Part shown: positions 10,551-21,913 of the stretch, piece after piece
How positions within the stretch are numbered: position 1 is the first letter of the stretch
Layout: each line of letters opens with the position of its first letter
Origin: Adineta ricciae
Taxonomy: Eukaryota; Rotifera; Eurotatoria; Adinetida; Adinetidae
Reading direction: 5' to 3'
Length of the DNA: 64,000 bases
Assembly (NCBI GenBank): GCA_905250025.1
Contig: CAJNOJ010000034.1
Location: forward strand, 434,001 to 498,000
Notes under the pieces: model-generated
Databases searched by the model: none
Seen by the model: the letters and a program-made list of their open reading frames with translations, nothing else
What the model was told of the DNA's origin: nothing
Translations under genes and position numbers: made by a program

Positions 10551-11801
10551 TCATTTGTTTGGGGAAAGATATTTGCGTTGAGATAGTGCTAGACCGCGAC
10601 GAGTTTCTGGAATGACGAACAGGATGGGGCGACTGAGTTTAAATTCAATAGCATTTCGTAGGTCTTCAGCACTGTACTCGTTCATCACGAGTATTGTAAG
10701 TGCAGCAATCAAATCATCTTTATAATTTGTAGTTGATCATTGAAGAAAAATGTTAATCTTTCTCGTCAGCGTTGATGAATGCTTTATGATTCACCTGAAC
10801 GAAACATTGTGAGAAACGTATGAAGTGATGGTGAAAATGATTATTTGGCTGATGGATAGTCTCTTACTGAGATCTAGGTTATCCACAATGTAGGAGAAAT
10901 CAGTAAAGTGATCTTGGGAAGCGTTGGGTATGCGAAGTTAAATGAGAACATCATTCAAATTGAATTGTGTTTCCATAGCTCAAGATATTCAGTGTGAGCA
11001 TTATGAGGGCTTAGCGTTTGTTTCATTAACTTTGGATTCGTCTGGAATTCTTCTTCAATATCTTCTAATAGAACGTCGGGTTGAGTAGGATAATAGTAAA
11101 GACAAATTGAACATCGGTACTCTTTGTATTATATGTATATGAACCGTTCTCATGTCTAAAGTGCGATTTGCGTTGTAATGAAAATAAGCAGGTTGACGGA
11201 TCAAACCAACCGTGGAAATTGTACCATCTGTTTGGTAAAAAGGTACTTTTGCGTCGGTGAGATATTCTTTAAATTGCTCAGCCTATGTTCTCTAGTAAAA
11301 TAATGGAATAGAAAGATGATCGGAACGAGAATCATCGTATTTACCTCGAAATAAATACAATCGATCAATACTAATCGCGTGCTGATGTTAAGAGATTATG
11401 TATTGAATTATTGCTTTGTTTTTCTATCCATGCATTGATCGTATCGACAACTTGGACACTTTAATTTTTGAAATCCTCTAGTTTGATATCAGTTTGAAAG
11501 GACTTTCTGATCAATTCCAAATAATCATCGCGAAGTTGATAATGTTTCTGTGCATACAGTCGATTAGAAAATTGAATTGAAGCTGCTTCTCATTAAAAGA
11601 AAATAGTTGCATTGTTTGCTCAATGGACGAAATTTGTAATACATTTAACATTTGCTCTAGTGTTTCATTACGAGTACTAACAGTGCAGGAGCTATACAGA
11701 TTGACAGAGAGAAGGATATTTTCACCATGACGTATCGTATTCATCTGCGAATACAACTTGCTGTTGAAATGTTCGATATCTGTGATTGGATTTGAAGACA
11801 T
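10551..11801 (-). pseudogene. Decayed serpin gene
   Basis: Serpin-like segments occur in order on the minus strand but in shifting frames with stops. They are an N-terminal part at 11511-11801 (NSKLYSQMNTIRHGENILLS, then TLEQMLNVL); a VDTINAWIEKQSNN segment near 11400-11450, like the VNxWVExxTxxKI region; TRLVLIDCIYFE in another frame; a VPMFNLSLLLSYS-like stretch; VNHKAFINADEK, matching the hinge-side VxHKAFVEVDE; and a C-terminal block RPILFVIPETRRG ending at 10551. At least one frameshift (near 11375) and several stops interrupt it. What remains of the reactive-centre loop is not reliable. It is most likely a non-functional copy; some breaks could also be mis-read short introns. Confidence 0.75.
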
Positions 11802-12128
11802 GGTGATGATAATAAAATATGAAAGTACAGAAGATGCTTGTCAGATTCTCTTCGTTTATACTCGAGTCTTGATTAGGTATTTGACTCCGTAGAGTCGCGA
11901 ATGTGCATGTCTAGATAAATAAAACTATTGTCACACATCAGATACTCAACTAACAACATTCAGTTTGTCGAGAATAAACGCAACAACCATCATTATTAAA
12001 ATATATTGATTTTCGACGATTGACATGACGTATAGCGACAAATCAGACCTCCCATTGGTCTATACCAACTTATACGTTGAAATTAGGTAGGTAGAACAAG
12101 TTGTATATGAATTCTGACAATATTGAAC
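11802..12128. other. Intergenic region
   Basis: Divergent spacer between the serpin pseudogene and the isochorismatase-type gene. No coding signal was seen; it should contain the promoter of the downstream plus-strand gene. Confidence 0.5.
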
Positions 12129-12698
12129 ATGCCACGTGGGTTAAGTTCTTCCAAATTCGCATTGTTAGTTATTGATATGCAAAACAATTTTGCTTCGGTG
12201 GCAAAACCAATACTCTCTGAAGTCAATGCTACGATAGTCAGTGCTCGCCGTGCTGGTATACCTGTGATTTTTACTCAACATGGTCATCCAGATCCCGAAA
12301 ATGAAGAGAAAACTTCTGTTTTAGTTCGATGGTGGGGCGCGTCGGGTTCAATTCGTAAAGGTTCATTCGATTGGAAACTTTTATCCGGTCTCGATGTTGC
12401 GCCCAACGAAACTGTTCTCGATGAAAAAAACACTTATGATGCGTTTCATGGAACTCGATTGAAGTCTCTCTTGGATGAACGAAATGTCGATACATTAATT
12501 ATCTCTGGTGTAATGACACAACTTTGTTGCGAAACCACAGCACGTTCAGCTTTCGTGCAAAACTATAATGTTATCTTTCTATCAGACGGCACCGGTCCAC
12601 CTTGCGAAGCAACGTTGAAAACAATTGCTTTTGGTTTTGGTCGTGTACTTACTTGTGCTGAAATGCGAGAAAAACTCGATAAAACTGCTAAGGATTAA
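12129..12698 (+). CDS. Isochorismatase-like cysteine hydrolase
   Basis: Intronless, 189 residues, start at ATG 12129 (MPRGLSSSKFALLVIDMQNNF); the upstream in-frame TTG is not used. The alpha/beta isochorismatase fold is clear. The catalytic triad is Asp16 in LLVIDMQ, Lys100 in DEKNTYDAF and Cys133 in SGVMTQLCCETTARSAF, with the usual cis-peptide context. Relatives hydrolyse isochorismate, nicotinamide, ureidoacrylate or biuret. The VMTxLCCETTAR signature is common in bacterial and fungal members, so the substrate is unknown. Lack of introns beside intron-rich neighbours, and this bacterial/fungal-like motif, make horizontal origin possible, though animal ISOC genes also exist. Confidence 0.9.
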   Translation: MPRGLSSSKFALLVIDMQNNFASVAKPILSEVNATIVSARRAGIPVIFTQHGHPDPENEEKTSVLVRWWGASGSIRKGSFDWKLLSGLDVAPNETVLDEKNTYDAFHGTRLKSLLDERNVDTLIISGVMTQLCCETTARSAFVQNYNVIFLSDGTGPPCEATLKTIAFGFGRVLTCAEMREKLDKTAKD

Positions 12699-12885
12699 AG
12701 CAGTGGAATTTTTCACTTTCTCCATCTATTTATTATTCTTCCTGGTGATTTTTTTCGTCTGTGACTGTTCCCTGTTGGCTAAAAATCTAAGGAATAAATG
12801 TCAAGAGAAAGAAAAAGAATAATTCTCTTTCTTCCACTCATCTAATCTGTTTTTTTTTGGCACTCATCGAAAAAATCTCTACCGT

Positions 12886-14313
12886 ATGACTTCGTATTTT
12901 AAAAAATATGTCACTGCACTTGCATCAGCAAAAGATTACGTTGCTCAATGGTCATCGGATCATGTCTATGCTGATGAAGCACTGATTGTTCCATTTCCAA
13001 CGTTAGCAATATTCGATCCAACGAAACATGTTTGGTCAGTGAATATTAAAGCTTGGTTATATCTTCCGTTCGAAGGTAAAAAACTGAAAAGTTATCTTCC
13101 ATCACTGCCGAGTTTTATAACGAGAAAACCAAATGAAACAACCAATGAAGATACAACTAAGATCGATGCAGATGATAAACTATGTGCTTCTGTTCCTACT
13201 GAAGAAAACAACAAGATCGACGAACAAAACGGAGAGACGTCTGATGATGATGATATGTATGAAGATGCATTAGGTAACTAACTGCCGTGAATATTATAGT
13301 TTATTTTTCTGATGTATTGTTCAACAGAGGATGCACTAAATGAACAAACGGAAAATCCCGGTCGCTTGGGTTTATTCTTTGTCGGTAACTCGGTGAAGAT
13401 TGTGACGAAATCTATTATCAATGGTGTTGAGCATTTATTGCAACCCTCGGATGAAAGTGGTTTTATCGAACAGCAACTTGATCTCCCTGATAAAGAAATC
13501 AGTTCATTGTGTACACAAATTCAACCCGGTTGTGATGATAAGAAGTTCGAGTATGAAATTCAAGTAAACGACTCGAAAATTGAAAATCAATCTAAACCAT
13601 TCAAGTGCATCATTTACGTTTTGGCACCGCACGGTGTCAGTGTCATCTCAGATATTGACGATACGATCAAAATCACCAAGGTGCTCAGCAAACGATCGCT
13701 ATTAAAACATACATTTTACAGTTATTTTAAACCGGTGGATGGAATGAGTGAGCTCTACCGGAAATGGAGTGAACAAAAATGTCAATTTCATTATGTTAGC
13801 GCAAGCCCGTGGCAATTGTAAGTTAATTGTAAAGCTTTTTTGTCCGGCATCATCGATGAATGTATTTAGATATCCAGCACTTCGTTGTTTTTTGGAGAAA
13901 TACAAATACCCAATGGGTACAATGAATCTACGGAAGTTTACATGGAGTCTGAAATTTCTCAAGCCACCCGATACATATAAAAATGAAATCATTACACAGA
14001 TCATTAACGCGTATCCGTTACGAAAATACATTTGTGTTGGCGATTCAGGTTTGTATTAAGGAGCAAAATTGATTTGACTTCCTTCTCTGTTCTTCTAGGT
14101 GAACTTGATCCAGAGATATATTCGAAGCTATACGAAACATTTCCCGATAATATTGCCCATATCTTCATTCGAGACATCTGTTCTGACCCTGAATGTCTCC
14201 CGGCATGTCATGAACGATACGTTAAAGTATTTGAGAATGTTCCGAAAGAGCGATGGACGGTTTTCAAAGATCCGAGTCAAGCAGAAACGAATATTAACAA
14301 ACTGATTGTTTAG
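12886..14313 (+). CDS. APP1-type phosphatidate phosphatase domain protein (DUF2183)
   Basis: Four exons (12886-13273, 13328-13817, 13870-14048, 14099-14313) give 423 residues. The N-terminal half contains a beta-rich region (FDPTKHVWSVNIKAWLYLPF, as in fungal and animal APP1-like proteins) and an acidic insertion rich in D/E and T. The catalytic C-terminal half carries the HAD-like DIDDTIKIT motif (DxDxT), then FHYVSASPWQLYP and GDSGELDPEIYSKL, the conserved APP1 motifs, and FIRDICSD. Yeast App1 dephosphorylates phosphatidic acid at actin patches, so a lipid phosphatase role is likely. It ends 124 bp from the convergent NXT gene. Confidence 0.9.
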
Positions 14314-14437
14314 ATATATTCTTTCACATCTATATTTTCCGCGTTTAATATTCATTTTTAATCAATAATCTCTTGATTTTTTGTCATAACACGAAAAACA
14401 AGCAATAACAATAATAACAGATATATACATATACAAT

Positions 14438-15052
14438 CTATTCATGAAATCGAAAAGATTCATTGACAATGACCCATGTCGAAGTAATATTATCCACAGT
14501 TAAGATAAATGCATGTGAAAACAGACGTTTTTCTTTCGTGATTGTCACGCTGTCAACCGATCCGTAAACAACTGCACCACTGACAAATACTTGATATGTT
14601 GTATCTTCATCAGGAAACAGATCTAAAAGCAGAAAGCGTTCATTTGCACTGGTACCTTTTCATCAACACAATACCTTTCATAGGAAAGAAATCTAACGCA
14701 TAGATATAATGCTTCGTTGGTGGTAGTCCAACTAAATAGTTGGCAATTGCATTTTGACCATTGATTTCCTTACCATTCCAGATTAATTTGGCTTGATTTT
14801 GGTAAAATTTATCTACATTCTAAAAAAAGAACCATTGAATTGTTGGTCTTAATCCGACGAAAAATGATCTTACATGTCTTCGCGTGTCTAGTATATCGTA
14901 ATATCTTTTCGAGAAATTTTCTACTGCTTCGGCATCTTGACGAGATTTCCTTTGCTAAATAATGTGTAAGAGATATGATTAAAAAAAAACAAGAATTGCA
15001 TTTCGCGTCGAACTAATTCCTCGCACACCTGATCTGCACTTGTTGTGGCCAT
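14438..15052 (-). CDS. NXT1/2: NTF2-related mRNA export factor NXT (p15)
   Basis: Four exons (15029-15052, 14874-14954, 14675-14819, 14438-14632 region with exon boundary at 14622) give 144 residues; the last exon is 14438-14622. The NTF2-like fold is visible: AVENFSKRYYDILDTRR, then KLIWNGKEINGQNAIANYL matching ATLVWNGNAVSGQESL of human NXT1, a GAVVYGSVDS strand and the C-terminal WVIVNESFRFHE matching WKIASDCFRFQD. NXT proteins heterodimerise with the NXF1/TAP export receptor at the nuclear pore. It lies 164 bp downstream of SRSF2 on the same strand. A TTCACATTTCAG acceptor-like site 43 bp before the ATG and an AATAAA just before that suggest a possible downstream-operon position. Confidence 0.92.
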
Positions 15053-15216
15053 TGGTGAAAGGGAAAGATAAAAAAGAGACGAACAAGATCTGATCTGAAA
15101 TGTGAACTATGTGTTTTGTTTTATTTATAAATCAGTCAAAATGATTAGTAAATATATATATAGTCAAGTAACTATAAAAAAAGAAAGAAAAGGACATTTT
15201 TTCATAGTTTTTTTTT

Positions 15217-16180
15217 CTAATGTCGTTGGTCACGTTCACCATTTTCATGACGATTGTTTCGTTTTGATCTAGAAACGAGAGGTTAGATGCGAACAGACAG
15301 GTTTCCAACTCTTACCGTGATGTTGAGGGAGAACGTGATCTGAAACAAAAAGGGAAGAAGGAGTTATTTTTCGATATGAAAGTGCTCAACTTACCGACGA
15401 TTGCTTCCACTGCGTGAACGATGCCTTGAGCGTCGAGGAGATCTTGATCGCGAACGTGTTCTAGGAAAGAATGGCTTATGAGTTTTTTTTTCTTTTTAAC
15501 AGCAAAAGTGTTTGTTGTCAGGATTTCTCGTCGATCCTAAATCTGCTCGATAAAATCATCAGGAATCTCGTTCTGTCTACGCAAATACAGGATATCACCG
15601 GGATAAACCATGGATTAGTATTTTTTTTTATTCTCGAAGAAAATATTGAAAACAGCATCTTCGCACAGGAGGAGACCTGGATGAATAGAGTTTAAACAAT
15701 TGAAATTAGACGACATGGGTAAACGGGAAGCTCAGATACACATCAGTAGACAATAGCTAAGAAGGTTCTTTGTGTTTTACGTACCGACGATGACGTCCTT
15801 TCTCGCGACTATCGCCTGTTGAGGCACGACCGTAACGAGCAAATTGAACACGAATTTCTCGTCCATCAACGTCAGTACCATCCATTCGATCTAGTGCGTC
15901 TTCAGCATCACGTTTTTTCAAATAACTACAACAAAGGTATGTTGAAGACACAAAAAAAACGAATCCTGACTTACCGAATGAAGGCATAGCCACGACTTGA
16001 ACGAGAAAATTGATCACGTGGAATATAGATATCACCAATAGGACCATATTTTTCGAAATATCGTCGTAAGTCTTCGACACGCGTACGATACGTTAGATTA
16101 TCGACTTTGAGCGAATACATCACATCGATGTTTGGTGGTGTCGAACGCTGATCGCCATCGCCGCGAGATCGGTTGCTCAT
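15217..16180 (-). CDS. SRSF2: SR splicing factor SRSF2 (SC35)-like
   Basis: Five exons (15975-16180, 15785-15925, 15395-15460, 15316-15339, 15217-15268) give 162 residues. One RRM has RNP2 [12 protein letters not shown] and RNP1 [10 protein letters not shown], followed by [20 protein letters not shown] and RVQFARYGR, nearly the same as vertebrate SRSF2. The C-terminal RS domain is short ([19 protein letters not shown] and more), spread over three small exons. It binds exonic enhancers and recruits U1/U2 snRNPs. The second intron is 324 nt against about 50 for the others, and SR genes often keep an autoregulatory poison exon in such an intron. NXT follows directly downstream on the same strand. 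Confidence 0.95.
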
Positions 16181-16755
16181 GTTGGAAAATAACGATTAAC
16201 GTTGAAATCCAAAGAAATGAATGAAGATAAAAACGAAATGTGTGCTGAAGAATTGAGAAAATAGGAAGAAGAAGAAGGAAAATATGTTAAACAATGACGA
16301 ATGACAGCCATTTTTGTGTTGACTTAAAATAAAACTTATAGAGGCTTCTTTGTCGACAAGCGACATCTGTTGAATTCGCTTTTCCGATATAATATACTAA
16401 ACTGTATAGAATATATGAGTGGAAACGTCGTAGTGAATTCGTATGGATTCATAGTTCGGAAGGTATTTTTCTCAACTAGAAAACGTTGAAAATATGAACA
16501 AGGATAAGATCTGATTTTATCGTTTACTATTAGCGATTTCTTAATGACAGCATTTTCGATTAATGTAATTTGTATGTATACATGAAAAAGTACATAAAAC
16601 TCTACTCTTTCTCTCCCTCGTTTTCGATACAACCTAATTCATCTTCATTTCGCTCTTCATATCCTAAAATCAAGGCAATTAATTAACATATTATCTTTTG
16701 GAACCTTCGTTTTCATTCGATTTCTTGACTTCAATGCTGAAAGGTTAATATCAAT
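16181..16755. other. Divergent intergenic region
   Basis: Promoter-side spacer between SRSF2 (minus) and the GT31 gene (plus). The ORF at 16336-16632 on minus has no recognisable motif. Nothing else was seen. Confidence 0.5.
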
Positions 16756-18014
16756 ATGGACGAATTTATTGTTTATAATTGTACATTCCAATTTGTAAGC
16801 AATGTTTATCTACGCTTAACTAGCTGGTCATGTCGGCACACATACCGATGTTTAGGCATCGGTTATATGCTACTATTGATTCTAATCTTACTCTTTAACT
16901 GTCATATCTATGAATGGCAATTAAATAATACGTTTGATGATCGCATAGATGAACCAACGTATTGTAATCGATCGATCATTCGGAAGCACTTCATACGAGA
17001 TCAAAGGTAGTGTTGATTGACAGCAATGAGTTATTCCTTTTGTACTTTCCGTTTTCTTTCTTTAGTATTGCAGAATTACTTCCACAGAAATCTGCTCAGT
17101 TCTCTTTCAGTTATGAACTATCCAATAGTAACATCTGCTCTTCAACAACTCCCCATGCTATAATTTTTGTTATTTCAAAATCAACCAATTTCCCATCTCG
17201 TCTTGCCATTCGTCGTACCTGGGGAGACTTGAGTCGACTAATTTCGATACAACGATTCGCACATCTTCGTCTCAAACTTCTCTTTCTTCTCGATATCGAC
17301 GAAGCACGCATGCTAAGTATTAAACTTGAACAAGCCATCTACAATGATCTTATTCAAGTTCGTTTGCCCGAACATTATACTCTCTCAACCTATCGGGATA
17401 TGGCTATTTTACATTGGACAGAAACATACTGTTCACAAGTTCTACTTACAATCAAGACAGACGATGATATCTTTCTAAACACGTTCCTATTAGCAAATGT
17501 TTTAACACATATTATCAGTAATGCAAGTAGTTCATCTGCGCTGATATATGGAATAAGATTTCGTCATGCACGTGTTGTTCGTTATGTCGATGATTTGACA
17601 TCAGAAAGTGTTCGTTATATAACAACCCATGATGAATATCCGTGCGCTTACTATCCGGATTATATGAGCGGATTCGGTTATATTATCACTCGAAATGCAC
17701 GTTTGAAACTTCTTTCTGCATTTGCTCGACATCAGAAACTAATTTCAATGTCGGACGTTTACATAACTGGAATTTTAGCCGAGTACATGAACATTCAACG
17801 GCAACATCTTCGTTTCAAAATCAGCTATCAATCCAACGATGATTGTGACGTGTTTTTTAACGCAGATAATGCTTATGCATGTGCATCATCGTCACATTAC
17901 GTATCGAAACAAGCACCAACATCAATAAATGTTGACATTTTCGAACGGTTCAATGCTTATTGGAAACGTGTGATTCACAATCGGTTCTTATATATCAATA
18001 GAAATCGATTTTAA
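16756..18014 (+). CDS. Beta-1,3-galactosyltransferase-like enzyme (GT31)
   Basis: Two exons (16756-17006, 17066-18014) give 399 residues. The type II topology is clear: short cytoplasmic N-terminus, then a membrane anchor (IGYMLLLILILLFN) near residues 35-50, then the lumenal catalytic domain. GT31 motifs in order: SRLAIRRTWG (RxxIRxTW), TIKTDDDIFLN (DxD metal site, DDD), YPDYMSGFGYIITR and MSDVYITGILAE (the EDVYxG motif with Ser in place of Glu). Acceptor could be galactose, GlcNAc or GalNAc; motifs alone do not decide. It acts in the Golgi. Confidence 0.92.
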
Positions 18015-18532
18015 TCTGCGTTTCACTCAATACTAAAAGAAGGTCGTTTGCGGCCGTATCCACTAAAAATTGTATTTAAAAATTAGAAGAAAAAGAATAG
18101 GTTTGTTTGTCTGCGCACGTACATACAATCATACATAAACATACACGCACACATCTGTCTTTTTTTTACACATGTCGGACTGCCAGCATCACCTTTTTTC
18201 AAACATAGTTACAATACACAGAAAATGTGTCGAAAAAGAGAAAAACCGAAAAGAGAGAGAGAGAGAGAGAGAGAGAAAATACGGACGATAGCTAAAAAAG
18301 AAAGAGTGAAACAAGAGAAAAAGATGATGAGCAAAAAGAAAAGGAAAGAAAACAGAGAGAAAAAAACAACGAAAACGAACAAAATCCGTCTTTTGAACCT
18401 TGCCAGTTCCTCATACATAGTATGTAAATGATACTACGACTACCAACATACGAATGCAAAAAAAAGGGTGATCAATACACAAGTAGAAGAACAAGTTGAA
18501 TAAAATGATGGTGTTTCGAGGTTCATGAAAGA
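18015..18532. other. Intergenic region with GA microsatellite
   Basis: This separates the 3' ends of the GT31 gene and the NCOA gene (convergent). It contains a pure (GA)n run of about 25 bases around 18254-18278 within a purine-rich stretch, so the two ORFs across it (18209-18418 minus, 18225-18431 plus) are low-complexity artefacts. Confidence 0.6.
18254..18278. repeat. (GA)n microsatellite
   Basis: Uninterrupted GA dinucleotide run within a longer A/G-rich tract between two convergent genes. Confidence 0.85.
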
Positions 18533-21500
18533 TCACATCGTTGTTTTGCCCTGTTGTGGATGTTGTTGTGATCGTAGGTTGGTTTGTAATGGAGGGGTGG
18601 ATATTGGAGAAGACAATTGACTACGAAAATAAGTTCCTTTTTGGCCTAGAAAAAGAACAAAAAATGTCAACTGCTGTCAGTCAAAGACGAGGAGAAAACA
18701 ACACTTACTTGAATCAATATTTGGTGATGTCATCATCTTCTGTTGTGTTGCTCCTGTTAGTTCTTTTCCACTGGTTGGCTTTTGTCGTCCCTGAATGGTA
18801 TGTTGCAATTGTTTACGTACAAATTCACTTGTACAACGTGTTGTTTGAAAACTATTCAAACGCAACATTCAGATTCGAAACTTCAGCTTTACTTCACGTA
18901 CCTCAAACAGTTCATCACGTGATTATTCAATTCTTCAGATTGACGACATTCAGCAGCAGTTAAATTGGGTATAGATGAACTCATGAGATTATTTGTATCT
19001 AAACAATGATAACCGATAAGTCACAGTTAAGGGAAGAAGATTCCAACATACTATGCGAATTTTGTTGAATATTTGTTGATAGAGCTACATTCATATTAGC
19101 ATATTGCTGAAAAAAGAAAATAGAACGAATAAAATGGAACCGTTCTATCAGCACAAGAAAAAAAAGCTCTTCCTCTCTTTTCTGCTAATTTGCGCTTATA
19201 TTCGGGCAGTGTCAAGGTTTTCTGATCCAATGTGAAGCCAGAGAGAGGAAGAAAAAGAAATGTTGCCTTGAACTTCCAAGCACAAACGAGAACTGAAGAA
19301 CATCCGCTCATACATGAGAATTAGATTTGTGTTCAATTCACATTCTATGTCAACCATTGTCTATTACTCAATGTTTGTCATGTACACAATCATTAGAATA
19401 GAAAGAAGAGAGTGAACTCGTCTTCGGACAAATTGATCGGGCGGTTCAGTTATGAACCGAAGGGCATTCGCTAACCTACATATCTGTTCTTTTTTTTTTA
19501 TTTGATATCTATGATCATATTAATAGTATCAAGCAAATATTATGTGAGCCATTGATTAACCTGAATTCTTGCTTTCGCTCTCTCCCTCATTCAATATACC
19601 ACCTTGACCTCTTCTTTTCTTCGTTCATTCACTCATTCATTCGCTCGTTCTCTTTTTTAAGGGTGTGTACTCATTTATATATGTACGATGATGAATTAAT
19701 GCTGAACATACGATACAACATTCACTATTGCATAATCATAACTTCCGCTACAGAGCGGGAATCAGAGAACATCTCTAGAGCAATGGAATCCTTATTTGAA
19801 AGACAATGAGAAAGAAAAGGCAATTGCACAATGTTTGGAGTTCTGTTAGTTTAAATGAATCGAACCTTGAGATTATCAAACTGAAGTGAACCCTTCTTTA
19901 CCGAAGACCTTCAGTAAAAGAGATGAGAGCACAAGCAGAAAGGAGAAAAAGAGAATCTTGCTATTTCTTTCTCGGTTCTCTTTTTTTCTCATATAAAAAT
20001 AACACATTCAATTAGATCACTCTCAGCTGACACATTCCAACAAAAGTTAGTGTCTTGCCAATAATTACGATTGAATAACCTTGTAATCAATGGCAGTGAC
20101 CTTGGTCTTAGTTATTCCTCTCGCCTTGAGTTTTATACGAGTATACCCAAGGTCATGATTTTCAAAACTGATACAGCATATATATATATATATATGTGCC
20201 TATGTACACATTGATAAGTACATTTTCTCTCCGTCACATGCTAGGTATGTACTTTTCGAGTCTGTTTGTCTTCAAAAAGCTGAACACGTTTTTCCAAGTT
20301 AAGCACGTATGTCGAATATCTATTCTCAGCAACTTATTTTCTGTCCCAACAGAAAAGAGAGAAATATACTCGTTCACTCTTACATTAATCATCTATAAAT
20401 AAATATATATATATATTTCTTCCAAACGACGCAAAATCTATGACGTGATTCGTTCTTAGTTATTGATATGTCAGATAATAGAAAACAGAATTCTTATGAC
20501 GAGAAAAAGAATCGCCTAGTTGTACTTGTTCTCTAAAGGCAGAGATATAACTGAGTGATAGTCATTTGGTAACTCTTGAAGTATATTCGAATAAAGTACT
20601 TTTGATTTTTTGTTGCTGTTTTGCTCCTACCGTACACTACTTTGTTTTCACTTTTCACTTTAATTCGGGCACTGTTTAAGTACTTTTCTAGATAAATAAT
20701 CAACATTATTGTTCTCTTTCGAATCGCTAAAGATTCGATTTTCGCTTCACATCATGTCCAGATATCGAACAGAGTTGTAATCAAAATCGTATCAATCTAT
20801 GCTATCGTACAATTACACAGACTAGCAGAAGGTAAGAAGAAAAATGTCCTCAGAAGACGATCATGACTTAGTTGAAAAGAGAACAGCTCTTCTTTTCTCT
20901 TCTCTTTACCATACAGAGAGTAGTTGCGTTACCTTTTGTTTTGATAACAAAATATTTTTCAAAACTGGATGGATTCGGCCTATTTAGATTAAATGGTGAT
21001 ATTTACAAACGATTGATGCAATGAGAGGCAAGTGATAAAATCAATTTCTTTTTCGTTGTTACGATCAGAATCATTTCGTGACAATAGTCTAATTAAGTTT
21101 ACTCTTGTAGAATTAATCCTTTTCTTTCTGAAGAAACTATTTCGGATGAGTTTTAAGCTAAAACAGAACGACGAGCACTCCTAACGACATTGGATGGTAT
21201 TTGCACGCATTCATACTTCAACCATCTCTTTTTCTATTATGCTATCGTACCTGATGCATTTGGGCTTGGCCAGGAGGACCGGGTTGTTGTTGTGGCGCTT
21301 GCATAACGTTCATATGACGAATTTGCGGCATTTGTTGTTGTTGCTGTAGTGGTGGTGGAGGCCCCGATGGTGAAGATGTCATGAAAAGTTCATGACCATA
21401 TGAAAGATCGAGTGAATTGTTATTTACTAACGATGGTGAAAATTGATGAAAGTCTTGTTGCAATGATGAATTATTCCCATTGGACATCATTAAATCATTG

Positions 21501-21580
21501 TACGTGTTCATCATCGCTAGAAAAGTAAAAAAAACAACTATGTGCGGTTTTGGTTTTATTTGAAGAACATACGTCGAAGG

Positions 21581-21618
<38 letters not shown>

Positions 21619-21878
21619 TTGTTGTTGTTGTTGCTGCTGTGGCGGCAACGGTTGCTGAGGTTGTTGCTGGTTTGGTGCCGCCTAAGAGAAGAAATTAGAT
21701 ATTATTTCTACACATTATATTGAATCTCACAGATGGTAGAGTTACATTCATCGACATATGCAATTGAACTTGTGGATTATTTGCTTGTGGTGCTCGTTGT
21801 TGATGCATCAACGCTTGCCGTTTGTTCATTTGTGGCGGAAGAGCACCTGGTGGCATTCGTTGCTGCTGCTGCTGTTGT

Positions 21879-21913
<35 letters not shown>

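Noticed and set aside
17111..17338. Minus-strand ORF within GT31
   Set aside because: A shadow of the clear GT31 coding frame.
18225..18431. Arg/Glu-rich plus-strand ORF near 18.3 kb
   Set aside because: Low-complexity read of the GA microsatellite and surrounding purine tract.
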